Below, one piece after another: positions 22,886 through 35,800 of a stretch of 64,000 bases of DNA (position 1 is its first letter; each line of letters opens with the position of its first letter). Below the pieces are notes generated by a model that was given only the letters and a program-made list of their open reading frames with translations, did no database searches and had not been told where the DNA came from. Both the position numbers and the translations under genes were made by a program. The stretch comes from Sesamum alatum (taxonomy: Eukaryota; Streptophyta; Magnoliopsida; Lamiales; Pedaliaceae), in contig JACGWO010000001.1 of assembly GCA_034509735.1 (NCBI GenBank), positions 16,942,854 through 17,006,853 on the forward strand, read 5' to 3'.

Positions 22886-25800
22886 TAGTAGTAGTGGAGG
22901 GCGGGGCCCATACCTCCATCGCCCACCACTAACATTGAGGTATGGGGGTCAACAGATATTTTATGCTTTTATTTGGCCTAAATTGCAATTTTTATTTTTT
23001 TGTTATACAATTTGACATATTTGTTTTTTTTTTCTTTATAATTACCATATTTTGATTTTAGTGAAATTGGCGTGACACAATTGACATATATTAGATTTTT
23101 TTTTTAATTCTGTAGTGCATTTAGTTAAATTTTATCAAAAATTTCAAAATCAGCTCAAAAAGTATAGCGGGTTAGGCACATTGCTCCAAGATTTAATAAC
23201 TTATTATTAGGATGAATTACAACCAGCTCTTCTATTCAAATTTTTTTGTGACGAATTGATCAAAATATTATTATGGACTATGAATTATAATTACTTATTT
23301 TTAAAAAAAATTTCGGACTAAATGACTAACTTTTTTTTAAAAAAAAAAAATCGTCCACATCGTCCAATTTTTCTTAGAAAAAAAATACATTAAGAGTAAA
23401 TTTGTCAATTCCAAAGCTCCGTCTAAGAATTATATAATTTTATCAAACATTAAGGGTATTTACATTTTAAATAATAAGGGAGTATTCTTAATTATATTGA
23501 AACTCAGTCACTTATTGTAATTTACGTTTATTATTATTAAATAAATAACTATGAAATAGGAAATTGGAATAATTTTTTTTATGGGCCTGTCACTTTCAGC
23601 GCGGATACCACACCGACACACTTAAAATTTTCCGTACACAATAAATTTTCACAATTTTAAAGTCAAAATTTTCCTCCAAAATTGTTTAATTTGCTACATG
23701 ATGAGAATCATTAAATGTATGTTCCTATAAATAATTAAAAATAATTTCTTATTTCTTATTTAATTCAAAGCTTACGAATAAATACTCGTAAATACTTTTA
23801 TTTTCAAATATTTGATTAATGTATTTTACGTGCTTTGATTAAACTTAACGGACTATACTTTATTTTCACGAATAATATAAATAAATCTCATTGAAAAAAA
23901 TAATCATTACAAAAATAGTAGTTAATTTTTTTTAGGAGATCGTGTTGTCCTTTTCTTTTTAGGGGAATATTCTATTAATATTTTCACAAAAAAAAATTGT
24001 TGCATTCGAGCACTCTCTATATCTTATTTTCTCAAAAATTTATTTCCTTGTAAAAAAAAATAAAAACATGATGCAGGTACTTGTCTACGTGGTTTCTAAT
24101 GGACGTGGCCTCAACCATACCATTCGAGGTTATAGCTTTCTTGATTTCAGGCAAACATCAGGTCGGCGTCTCCTACTCCGTCCTAGGAATGCTAAGGTTT
24201 TGGCGTCTCCGTCGTGTCAAGACGTTCTTCACTAGGTAATTAATTTCCCCACCATCTTATTTTATGTACTTAATCTTAACTTAAGGAGCGTTTGCAAGAA
24301 CTGCTACTTTTAAACCAGTGATAATTTATAAATACTGTTTATATTGACTGTAGAATCAAAAGTTGACAGTGTTCTTTTTTCAAAGTTTAAAAATAACATT
24401 TTAAATCCAAAAACTAACGACTACTTTTCTTGAACAGTTGCCAAACACTCTTATTATCGAATTGGATTACTTATTACAATTTCTATTGCATCTTCTATTC
24501 GATCTTACGTTTAAGGTTGAAGACATCATTGGCTAACAACTTATGACATTATTGCAGGATTGAAAAGGACATAAGATTCAGCTACTTTTGGGTCAGATGT
24601 GCAAGACTCTTGTTTGTAAGAACCTCAAAATGTTCATAAAAGAGAAACAAGATCACCTTTGTCTTTCCTCATGCCATGGTCCTAAACTTTCTGCATAATT
24701 TTTCAGGTAACATTACTACAAGTGCATTGTGCCGCCTGCCTGGCCTACTTGCTGGCCGTCCGGTATCCGAACGAAGGGAACACGTGGATCGGATCCGCTA
24801 TACCGAACTTCAAGGAGACGAGCCTCTTGATACGATACATTTCGGCCTTATATTGGTCCATCACCACCATGACCACCGTCGGCTATGGAGACATACACGC
24901 CGTTAACGCCTTGGAGATGGGCTTCATTATCTTGTACATGCTCTTCAACTTAGGCCTAACGGCTTATATCATCGGTAACATGACTAACTTGGTCGTTGAG
25001 GGCACCCGACGAACCATGGAATTCGTAAGTCTTTTCTCACGTTCATGTGTTCAAATCCTACCAACGTATGGCTGTAATAAGACAGAAGTGGGAGTGAAAG
25101 TTGAAGTACTACTTTGTTTCTTGTCTGCAGAGGAACAGCATTGAGGCTGCATCGAGTTTCGTGTCACGTAACCGTCTGCCTCCGAGGTTGAAAGAGCAAA
25201 TACTGGCTTACATGTGCCTTAGGTTCAAAGCTGAGAGCTTGAACCAGCAGCAGCTCATTGAACAGCTACCTAAGACAATATGTAAGAGCATACAGCAGCA
25301 CTTGTTCTTGCCAACTGTTGAGAAGGTTTATCTTTTTAAGGGTGTCTCAAGGGAAATCCTGATGCTTCTTGTAAGAATACTTCCCCTTTCTAAGTTGATG
25401 AAATCATCGATGTTATTACAGGCCTAATGATTGAATCAAATGACCAGGTTTCGGACATGAAAGCAGAGTATATCCCGCCAAGAGAGGACGTTATAATACA
25501 GAATGAGGCACCGGACGACATCTACATCATCGTGTCTGGAGAAGTTGAGATGATAGACTGTGAGACGGAGAAGGAAAACGTCGTTTGGGGTTTGAGTTCC
25601 GGTGACATGTTTGGGGAAGTAGGAGCCTTTTGTTCTATGCCTCAAAGCTTTACTTATCGAACCAAGACGCTGTCGCAACTGCTCAGGCTGAAAACGAGTT
25701 CTCTGATCGAAGCAATGAAGACCAGACAAGAAGATAATGTAACCATGCTCAAGAACTTCCTTCAGGTTGCTGCATTCTCTGCTTAAGATGGCTGTGTAGG

Positions 25801-27122
25801 TTTAAGTTTTCATTCGATGCTTATTCGTTAATTGGTGCTCACATTCCATAGATGTAATGGTTGCAGCATCATAAAAAGCTGAAGGATTTACGGCTGGGGG
25901 ATTTGTTTCTTGAAGGCGGGGACGAAGACGGTGATCCAAACATGTCGATAAACTTGCTCTCTGTTGCTGGCACTGGCAATGCTGCTTTTCTCAATGAGCT
26001 GCTAAAGGCTGGGCTCGACCCTGACGTTGGAGACTCTAAAGGAAAAACGCCATTGGTACGTTTCTTTAAATCATCGTCATCCCTATCATCAGTGTGGTAA
26101 ATGCTAATGCTGTTTGCATGATACTTCAGCACATAGCAGCATCAAACGGGCACGAAGACTGCGTAGTAGTCCTTCTGAAGCATGCTTGTAGCTTACACCT
26201 GAGAGGTAAAAATCCCATCTTTATGTTCCAATGTTGTGATCATCTTGTTTTTCACTTTCTTGACTAGAGAACTAAGTGATTTTTGATGATTTCTTGTACC
26301 ATCCATGACAGATTTTAATGGCAACACGGCGTTGTGGGACGCTATAGCAGCAAAGCACCATTCGATATTCAAGATCTTGTACCATTGGGCTTCCATCTCC
26401 GATCCCTATGTTGCAGGGGACCTTCTCTGCATGGCAGCCAGAAGAAACGACTTAGCGGTAATGAAAGAACTCTTGAAACACGGTCTGTATGTGGATTCCA
26501 AGGATCGACACGGGCTGACTGCCATCCAAGTTGCAGCAGACGAAAACCATATAGACATGGTGAAGTTTCTGCTGATGAATGGATCTGAAGTCAATGAAAT
26601 AGTTGAAAACAAGATTTCTTCTGTTAACTTGAACGAAATGCTGCAAAAACGAGAGGTTGGACACCGTATAGCTATGCCTGACACGTCGAATGAAAACGTT
26701 CTTGGAGTGAACGGAAACGACCAACAGAGCAACGGGGAGAGCACCAAAGGGTTAGTTCTTTCAAGAGTCAGCATATACAAAGGCCATCCTACGAACCGGA
26801 GAGAGAGTCGTTGCAGCGAGCCTGGAAGGTTGATCAGGTTGCCAAGTTCACTGGCTGAGCTCAAGGGAATTGCAGGTACTTCAACAATTAATCCTTAAAT
26901 TCTTTTTCAGAATCCTAGTACTCTTTTGACTGGGATTTACAAGATTCCAAGTCCTGATATCTGTGTTTTTCCCATTTGAATGTCTTGGCAGGTCAGAAGT
27001 TTGGATTTGATGCTACAAATGCACTGTTGACTAACGACGAAGGGGCTGAGATTGACTCCATTGAAGTGATAAGAGATAACGATAAGCTGTTTATAGTCGA
27101 AAATCCAGATTCCATTATGTAA
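20172..27122 (+). CDS. AKT2: AKT2-type Shaker potassium channel
   Basis: Plasma-membrane, voltage-gated K+ channel of the weakly rectifying AKT2/3 group, known from phloem. Exons: 20172-20386, 20722-20940, 24077-24235, 24558-24615, 24707-25024, 25131-25370, 25448-25765, 25867-26055, 26130-26205, 26312-26875, 26992-27122; 2487 nt, 828 residues (Arabidopsis AKT2 has 802). Domains: S1-S3 at about 75-165, S4 [10 protein letters not shown] with Lys193, pore TTVGYGD at 273-279, cyclic-nucleotide-binding fold at about 405-510 ([22 protein letters not shown]), ankyrin repeats at about 530-690, and the KHA domain at the C-terminus ([29 protein letters not shown]). Lys193, Ser206 and Ser326 fall where I recall Lys197, Ser210 and Ser329 of Arabidopsis AKT2, residues tied to gating mode. 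Exon 1 is Ser/Asn-rich. Intron 2 is 3.1 kb and holds at least two MITEs; intron 3 holds one. Confidence 0.95.
20387..20490 (+). repeat. CA/CT microsatellites and a G-quadruplex-like run at the start of AKT2 intron 1
   Basis: Directly after the GT donor come CA repeats, then CT repeats (to about 20430), then GGG-TA-GGG-T-G13-TA-GGGG at 20460-20486. The last has four or more runs of at least three G with short loops, so it can form a G-quadruplex in the sense strand and pre-mRNA. Confidence 0.8.
20975..21500. repeat. MITE-like inverted repeat in AKT2 intron 2
   Basis: Left arm has gacataattataaatac and ttgttgtttgag; right arm has the complement (caaataacaaaaaagtattt, then tgcataaaacc). A second left-arm-like phrase at 21065-21130 suggests a duplication or nested copy. 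Same family as 37717-38139. Confidence 0.6.
22083..22335. repeat. MITE in AKT2 intron 2, second family
   Basis: Left end ggataattacatttgcac and ccttgatctatg; right end reads, reversed, aaaataattacattcacac. It shares left-end sequence with the element at 18527-18805 (ggataattayayttrcac, gatctat). Confidence 0.6.
22817..22886 (+). repeat. (AAT)n microsatellite in AKT2 intron 2
   Basis: About 20 imperfect AAT/ATA units with a few substitutions. Confidence 0.9.
24283..24453. repeat. hAT-like MITE in AKT2 intron 3
   Basis: Ends are inverted: aaggagcgtttgcaagaac on the left, and taagagtgtttggcaac read from the right. Inner parts also pair (tgctacttttaaa against aaaagtagtcgttag). About 170 bp. The GCGTTTG-type end suits a hAT-derived element, but I see no clear 8-bp target duplication. 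Confidence 0.6.
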
Positions 27123-29380
27123 CGAAACATGCTAAGAGTTGAGCATAGACGACTTAGAAATAACGACACAACTTATATGTAAAAAGATACACATAAGATA
27201 AACAAGTGTATATGTACTATGATCCTCTTCTTATTCAATTCGCACCCTTCTTTATCATTCTTCTGAGTTTTCCCTTTGTCATGAAACTCGTATATAAATA
27301 AGCATCCGGACATCCTGCTGGCTGCAAGAACGGCTAAAGTCATAACGATGTTAAAGAAACTCAGAGAGAAATATAAGCAAGTAATGACAATCAGATCATA
27401 TATGAAGCTATGATCACTGGTGATGTAGGCTTAAAAAGTGTGTTTCATATAGGCTGCTGACTTTGAGCTTTTCTTAGGTGCAAGTTTATCAATCAAGTAC
27501 GCAACAACGTCTGAAGTGTAGGAATTACTACACTCATTTCGGAGAGTCAACGGATCCTATGATGAAATGAGGTACATTACATCATGTAAGATCTCAAGCA
27601 ACAAAGATCACTAGCAATGTACTCTCAATGGATGTGCTATAGTGATCAAAACTCTGATCAGTACGACAATGGCACCCGACGAAAGGTGGAAAGTAAAACA
27701 AAGAGATAGAAAGCAGAAAACGCACTAGACGCACAGAAGGGCGAAGAGAGAGAGAGAGAGAGAGAGAGAAGAAAAGTGAAATTCCACCAAAATGGCTTAT
27801 ACAAATGGGAGTCTTAATGCAGCCCATCAAAGCATCACTTTGGTTGGTGAAAACTGAAATCTTTTGTTTTTTAGGTCTGCATGCAGTCCTCAGTGCTAGG
27901 ATTTGATTGACAGCAATAACCAATGTCTGAATTTGAACCACATCAAACTCTGGCTAATGGTGTCCAATCCTTCCCATGTTTCTCCCATACTACTAAAGTA
28001 TTTCCAGTCTTGATCAGACACAACATCATTGGTACCATGTTCCTTTTTCACCAGGATTTTCAAGCACTATTTTTAACCAAATGGGACCCCAAAGCCAGCT
28101 GCTTTTAGTGTATGTGGAGTCTGGAAATCATGCAGCAGAAACCCTCACTCACTTAGCTGATTTATATGCCTCAAGTTGCTAATCCCACTCACTACTACAG
28201 GTAAATGAGCAGGATTTATAGCATTTCTTGCTGTGTTATATATGTCCCTTCAGTTCACAATCTTGCTTTTATTGCTAGATGATAATTCAGTACAGCAAAC
28301 CACGACGATATAAAACTAGTGCGCTTATGCGTGCTAGTGCAACATTAGTCCTCGAAAAAAGTAAGAGTTAATTACAACAAGCTTTGCTTGAAGTTGCATA
28401 ATTACAGACCGTCCGTATCCCGTTTGAGATTTTATCAAAAAAAATCACTTCTTTATATACAGACCTATTCCATTTATTTAAATTTCAAGCAAGAATCATG
28501 GGGTATTTTTATTTTCTTTATAGGTAAAGTTGGGAGGGGAAGCAATATCTATCTATACCCATTTAAATAACAAGGAAAAAAGCTGAGAAATATGCCTAAA
28601 ATAGCATGGTGAAGATGCTGCAGAGGAAAGCATTTGGGAAAAAAGAAATGTCAATCTAAGGAACCTTATGATTACCTTCCCTTAAATAACCAAACTAAAG
28701 GTAAATATGATATACAAAAAGGGATTACATAGGCCCAAAAAGGTGAAGAAGCCAAAGCGCACTCAATTTCTAAGAGAACCAAATCAAAATTGAACAATGA
28801 GAAGAAGAATCTCAGTCAAACTAGTTCAACTTTTGCAGCTTAAAAACCAGTTTCTTGGCTTCAGGGAATAAAGAGCCACAAGGTATTCATAATTACATCA
28901 CACCCCACAAGCCCAAAAACTAGAGAAAAGAAAAGAAAAAGGAGGAAAAACAAGAACCAAAAGAAAATAAAGATTGCATTTTTACCCCATAAGAGTCTGT
29001 TTTTCACTTGTTTTGTTATGTTTAACGAACCGAGCTTAGACGAACTTTAATTTTGAGTTCGAGTATCGAATAGTTTGTTTTATTTTATTTTATTCTCTTT
29101 CTCATGCTCATTAAATAATGTAAATGGAAGATTCTCAATCATCCCCTCCACTCTAAAGGAAACAGACATAATTGCTCCCAACAAACATATTCTTTTTTTG
29201 CATTTTGGAAACCTGCGCTCTTGAAATATTTCAAACTTAGACTCTATATTTTTTCAGTATAAGAGGAACTGACTCTATATCTCCTCTTTCTCCTCCACTG
29301 CATTCTTTCATATATAATTCACAAAAAGAAAAAGAAATTATTCATCTCCATCACCTTTTCCTGCTATTCTCTTCCATCCC
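27123..29380. other. Intergenic region between AKT2 and the BPS1-like gene
   Basis: Begins with the AKT2 3' UTR. Holds a (GA)n run at about 27744-27769. No convincing coding sequence on either strand. The last 200 bp (TC-rich, 29280-29380) probably contain the promoter and leader of the next gene. Confidence 0.4.
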
Positions 29381-30426
29381 ATGATGAGTCATTCTTCCTC
29401 CACCACTTCTGTCAGTGGTTTTTACAGTTTTTTGGCCCAAGAACTTGACAATCTTGATCATCTCTTTCTTTCTCAGGACTTCATGTCGATCAAGTTTCTT
29501 CAACATGTACTCTCATCCCTCCGATCTTTCCATTCCCAGTTAACCCTTTTGGTTCAAAAGTTGAACTTGCCTGTTGGAGAGAAATGGCTTGATGAATACA
29601 TGGATGAAAGCTCCAGGCTTTGGGAAGCTTGCCATGTGCTGAAATCAGGGGTGTCTTCCATGGAAAACTACTATTCATCTGGTGCAAATATACTGTCTTT
29701 GCTTGATGATCGTCGCGTTTTAAATGCTCACGTTTCCCGCCAGGTTAGTTGTTTGCAGGGCAGTAGTGTTAGTTCTTCACATTCTTGAAAGATTACAGGA
29801 TTCTGCTTACGTTCTTGATGCTCGTCGGACAGGTTATTCGGGCGATCAATGGCTGCCAGAGGGAAATGATAGCACTTCAAGAGGAGAATAAGAGCATAGC
29901 AGAAACAAGAGTGCAGAATCTGTGTCTGAGGTTTGATGATAATGTGTTAGCAGAATCCAAGTTCAACAAATACAATGGTTTTAGAGGAGTCTTGTATGCA
30001 TTGAGGAAAGTCAGCACATTGCTTCTAGTGATTTTACTTAGTGGGCTTGTGTATTTTTGGCCGGATACGAGCTTCTGCCCGGGGGGATATGAAGGGGACT
30101 CTTTATCCGGTTCAGCCTTCATGGTCTCATCTGCTGCATTGTATCAGAGAGTGGCGAACGCGATGAGCCGTCTGGAATGTCAGCCAGGAATCCTTCTTCA
30201 TGAGTTGCAACAGGCAAGGACGGCGATGGACGAGCTGAGAACGGACATGGAGAGCGCCATGGAATACGAAACGGAGATCGATATTCATGATAAAGTTGAA
30301 AACTTGAAGAGCTGTTTTGGAGTTTTGCAGTGTGGGGCAGAGAGCATAATTGGGCAGCTTGATGATTTCTTTGATGAAATAGTTGAAGGTAGGAAGAAGC
30401 TTTTGGACATGTGCTCTCATAGGTAG
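29381..30426 (+). CDS. BPS1-like (BYPASS1-related) protein
   Basis: Two exons, 29381-29743 and 29833-30426, join in phase to 318 residues. The N-terminal half is an all-helical region ([13 protein letters not shown] family start: [54 protein letters not shown]). A hydrophobic segment [16 protein letters not shown] lies at about residues 183-198 and could be a membrane anchor. The C-terminal helices ([36 protein letters not shown]) are predicted coiled-coil-like. I recognise this order from a plant family related to BPS1, whose founding member limits a root-derived growth signal; the biochemical activity is not known. An upstream-adjacent second Met (29384) is an equally good start. Promoter and leader are TC-rich. 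Confidence 0.8.
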
Positions 30427-31865
30427 GGACAGACAGAGACAAGAAACAGGAAAGAGATGTGAGTTTGACTGTGTAAGAAATCAGATGATGGAGCAGTAGT
30501 AGTTCTTCTAGTTGTGATTATATATATGTTGTCTCAATTTCTTCCCTCTTTGTTTTTTTCTTGAAGTTGTTATCCTGTTGAAGCTTTGAGTACAAGTATT
30601 CTAAGAGGAACACATGGAAGATAAATATTTTAAGGGAAAAGAGAATGTGATTCTTGCTTTCAAGAAAAGTAGCTGCCACTACATTACTATCTCAAGGGTG
30701 GAAACAAGAAGAATATGTTGGACAATGATAGCTTCAACAGAAAGCAAAAATTCCTGCAAAAAAGAACAGATGCTGCTAACCATGTTTTCTGCATATAAAA
30801 TAGTTCATCTTCTTGTTCTGCAATGATTCTCAGAATTTAAAAAATACCATATGAAACTACTTTATCCCTGGAAACAGATACTGTGGATCGATTCCTACAC
30901 GTATGAAAAAGAAAAATACACCGAAAGCTCGCATACAACCTGGTTTCAAACATTCTGATCAATTCTCATATGTGTTTTGTTGTAATCATAGTTTGAACAT
31001 TAACTTGTTGAAACACAATGGCTTGCTTTATTCAAGAATTTGGAAGATGCTTCTCTCATCAAACAAAAAAGGATGTGAGTACACTGAAATAAAGTTAGAA
31101 AAAGGGAATTATGCTTCCTGCTTACAAGACAATCTCATTCTGCACAGAAGAATGACAGCTTCATGGTAGGTGGTAAAAAAATAATGGACATCTTTTACTT
31201 TGGTTTATGGTCAGACTTGTACACACACAAACACTACTTTTTTCTTAAAGCCACCAACATTTAAGTTGTCTGGTTTATACTAAACTACCTTAACAAACAA
31301 ACAGTGTTTGCAAAATTTGAGGGTGTTCTTCCCATGTATGTTTGAAGAAAAGTAAAGAGAAAGCTAGTAATCTATGCAAGAATTGAGACGTGGGATTTGG
31401 TTTATGATGAGAATAGTTCGATCAATGTCAAATACGATGATACCTGACAGCACAAACAAATAGTGTTTGCTCTAGATTTGACAGCAAAAGTTGTTAGCAA
31501 ATTGCAAAGGAAACTGGAAAAGGATTGACAGTAGACACCATTAAGCATTTTGATCGACTTATCAATGAAAGACAGTTGCTTGTTGAAGAGAGCCATGCTT
31601 GATTCATATGAGGAAATTATAGTTAAGTCATATGTTTAGTTAATAACTTCAATGGATTTGAAGCAGCAGCTGTAGTAAATATTGGTGGGAGGCATTGAAA
31701 GTCTTGATATGCATCAACTTTATTAAAGAGTGGATTTTTCTCAAACGACTATTGAAAATCTTATATGTATTTTCGTGTTAGATTCTCCAAAGTTGTGATA
31801 GTAAAACGACTAATGATTCCACCCATGAAACAATGATGGGAAAGTGGGAGAAGGACGACATGGGA

Positions 31866-31896
<31 letters not shown>

Positions 31897-32832
31897 GCAA
31901 GGAGGATTGCTTATAAGATTCCTGGGCTCTGCTTTTGCAAAATATAAATATATAAAGCAGTATTTCTTTCCCTTGTCTGATTCTAGTTTTCCTTGGAATT
32001 AAAAGTTGAAAGCAATGGAATTGTGTTTGTTTCTTGCTGTTGATGATAATGAAAAGCTTCTCAAAACTGAACATTTTCTGATGCCATTACCACATCTGAC
32101 ACTGTTCCTTTTCCCTCTTTGAAGTCTTCTCTTTTCTTTACATGTTAGAATGGTTTCTTTCAAACATTTTACAGAATGATTTCACTTGACAAACTTTGCA
32201 TTTGCTATGGAGGACAAACCAGCAATTGAAGATACAGTGTAATTTTAAGTAAATGTAAGAACACTTCATCTGATGGAGTGAAAAAGGGAGCAAGTCTTTT
32301 GCTTTCTTTGCATACATACAATAATGATATCAGAAGCAAAATCTCGAAACTAGTAACAAATTCTACAATTGAGTGCCGTTGGTGTAATTCTATTATGATT
32401 GCAAGCAGAACACCACGGTAAGACCCTAAAATATATAAACACTGAGGCATCCTCAATGGACAAAACAATAACAAATGATTCAGGAGGTGGACAGTATCCC
32501 TCTAATCACCAAGACCACCAAAACTTTACTATGGATGGAATATGCCGGGTATCGGCCTACACTGTTTTCACAATTGAGTGACCAAACTGTCTCCCCCACA
32601 GAGCATATGCCAGCTACGACCGGCAGGGCAGACTTGCTGGTGCATCCCATGATTCAGAGACTCATTGAGTTGAGATATTCTAAGCATAAATGAGAGGCTA
32701 CAAAATTGTAGAAACGCCCCATCACTTGTCAGAAAATAATTTAATGTCACTTTTGAAGTTACCATGTACAGAGGAGGTCATATACTTGGACAGACGAAAG
32801 TATTACTCTGTCAAAACCCCCATGGCAAACTA
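30427..32832. other. Intergenic region between the BPS1-like gene and the SHMT gene
   Basis: The two genes converge here, so both 3' UTRs lie in it. Contains a (GA)n run at about 31867-31890. No other feature that I can support. Confidence 0.4.
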
Positions 32833-35800
32833 TCAATCAAATCCTGGCATTGCAAACTGTGAAGCAAAACTTTCTACTCGCGTTCTAAGATCAACAATCT
32901 CTTTGTTGTTTTCAAGCCCCTTCAGGAAAGACTTTGGTAGTTTCCCATGTTCTCTCTGCACAGAACTTGCAATCTGAGCAGCTCTAAGTAGAAATTCTGC
33001 CATCATCTCAAAGTCAGCCTCAAGACAGCCTCTAGATGTCATTGCAGGTGTACCTGGGATAAACATGAAAAGGCTATCACTAGTGCACGGAAACCACTTA
33101 TACCACTCACTAAAATCAATACATATTTGATGTTCACATACCAATCCTTACGCCTCCGGGGGTGATATTGCCATTGTCATCAAAAATTGTAACTTTATTG
33201 AGGGTGATGTGACAGAACTCACAGACCTTCTCAAAATTTTTACCTATACATTGCAGAACATAGGTATGATCAATGCATGCACCGGTACAGAAGCATCAGA
33301 AGTAGACTATGATATTAACTAACACATACAGCAAATCAAACATGAATCCACACATTTTAAGCAATATAATGGATGGAGAACTTGAAATATCAATGCGTTG
33401 CCAAACAAGCAGAAAGAAAAGCGAGTCAAAGAGACAACTAAGGAGGTCATTTACATAAACCAACCACAGAGACGACCAATAAGATGATCACATTTCAATG
33501 CAAAAAACTAACATGGCAGCTGTTCTATTCTTAATTCAAGTCTACTGAAAAGGTTCCATCACAGCATTCACAGCAGCTAATGTCAGAATTCAATTGACCA
33601 ATCAGTTTCTAATCAATGCACGGGGCAAACTCATCTAGGAGCTAAACAGACATCAAATAATTAGCAGAAAACACTGAATTAAAATATTAGAACTTATCCA
33701 ACTTGCACAGTCCAGAATTTAAGTTCTGATATCAAGTAGTAGTAAGTAGGAACCATAATAAATTGAAAGCGCAAACCGATTTAAAGTCAATCTACATTCT
33801 AGACTCCTCAGCTGTCTCAAAATGGAAACTTTTTAAAGTGAAAATGCCTAGTTAGGACCCGTGTCTACTAGTAAGAACTTACTGAAACTAAGGAGAATCT
33901 ATGGAACCATCAGAATGAAAGGTTCAAACTCCATGCAGATGGAAAAGGAATCAAAAACAGTAAACATAATGTTGAACGAAGCGAAGTACACACACTTCAT
34001 CAAGGTGATTCGTGCTTTACAATTCGATACTAGGCTATAGTTCCAGAAATCATAAACTGATTCCATGACAGCTTGTAAACCCAGTAACACAACAACACTT
34101 TTTTTCTTCATATGCTCAAGAGAAAACAAATTTTCCTTTCCGAATGAATAGTTATGCACAACTTAAGCAAAGACTCTTGCAAGTCCAAGGAAAACAGAAT
34201 AGTAAAACCAAGTTGTTAAGTATGAGACCATTAAAACCCAAGTGTTCAGCTCCCACCATTACAGACCCATACTGCGAGGTAGAATAATTGCAGTAACATT
34301 GCATGCACAAGCTACATGCTCCATCCTTTAAACTTCACTTCCATTTCCATTGTTGTATTGATTGCTTCTCATGACAGTTTAAATCCAATTCTACTTCCTC
34401 GACTAACTTACTCTTGTCATTATCATATTTCTCACATTTTATAGAGAAGCAGACTTCATCACTTGCTGGTCAAAGCATAATTCTATCGGACATGAATTAA
34501 CAAAAACCAAAGAGACAAACATAAAGTATGAACTGCCAAATCATAATCCCTAGGGCACATCATATGGTGTCAGCATGTAAAATGAGAAGTAACAACAAAG
34601 CAAAGTAACGTGCCTGTCAATCCAAAATTTCTTAGATCCCAAAGCAGCAGATGGTTATCAGTGCCCCCAGTGACCAGTCTGCAATTTCTTCTCAGCAAAG
34701 CTGATGCTAAAGCCTTAGCATTTTTCTTGACTTGCTGCATATATGTCTTGTATTCAGGAGTAGCCACTTGTTTCAATGCTATAGCCAGAGCCGCAATGTG
34801 ATTATTGTGTGGGCCACCTTGCAATGCCGGAAAAACAGCAAAGTTGATCTTTTCCTCAAAATCATATCTATCACTTCCATCCCCTTGACTCAAAAGCATG
34901 CCTCTCTTCTTTGGCTTTGGTCCCTTCCTGTAGAAAATGATTCCTCCCCTAGGACCTCGAAGACTTTTATGAGTAGTGGAGGTAATAATATCACAATATT
35001 CAAACGGACTGGCACACTCCTGCATTCAAAATATGTATGTAGTTAATAGACGAATCCATGAGAGTGTAGGCAAGCAGGCATGTCGATCAATTTTCTGCCA
35101 CCAAATTTTGAATAAGCTTAAAGAAAGTTAGAAAAGTACATTTTTGCATAAAGCTTGAATGTTTAAGATGCAAAAAAGATATTAAAATGCATTACCATAC
35201 AATGTATGCTGGATTCAAAGTTAAGTTTGACCAATGCCCCCATATCAGATTTCAAGTGAACAATGGAGCAGGTATTCATACTCTCTGGACTTCACAGTTG
35301 GAAGAATAAAAAGATGTGAAAAATGAGCGCTTTAATGAGATGGACGGTTATGAAACACAGTTCGAATTCAAAAAATTTAAAAGCAAACATAACAAAAAGT
35401 TGAAGCACAATGACATCAATACCAACTCATATATTTGCACAAAGATTTTCACCTTGGCAGCAATAAGCCCACTGGTTTGAGCCATGTCACATAGCAAAAC
35501 TGCACCGCATTTATCTGCTATTAGTCGAAATTTTGCATAGTCCCACTCCCGTGGATAGGAACTCCCACCACAAATCAATATCTTGGGACGGAAGTCAAGG
35601 GCCCTCTCCTCAAGCTTATCATAGTCCACATACCCAGTCTGTGGGTTTACCTTATATGGCAGACTCTCGAAAAATATCGAGGCCCCTGACACTTTCCTCC
35701 CATTAGGCAAATAACATCCATGACTTGTGTTCCCTCCAGAGGGCGTGTCTAACCCCATTATTCTATCCCCTGGTAACAAAAGCCCTGTATACACCGCAAA

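Noticed and set aside
22632..22919. Minus-strand frame rich in Tyr
   Set aside because: It is the translation of an (AAT)n microsatellite in AKT2 intron 2.
27594..27941. Minus-strand frame of 115 codons
   Set aside because: Runs through a GA/CT microsatellite (Ser-Leu repeats) and has no recognised family.
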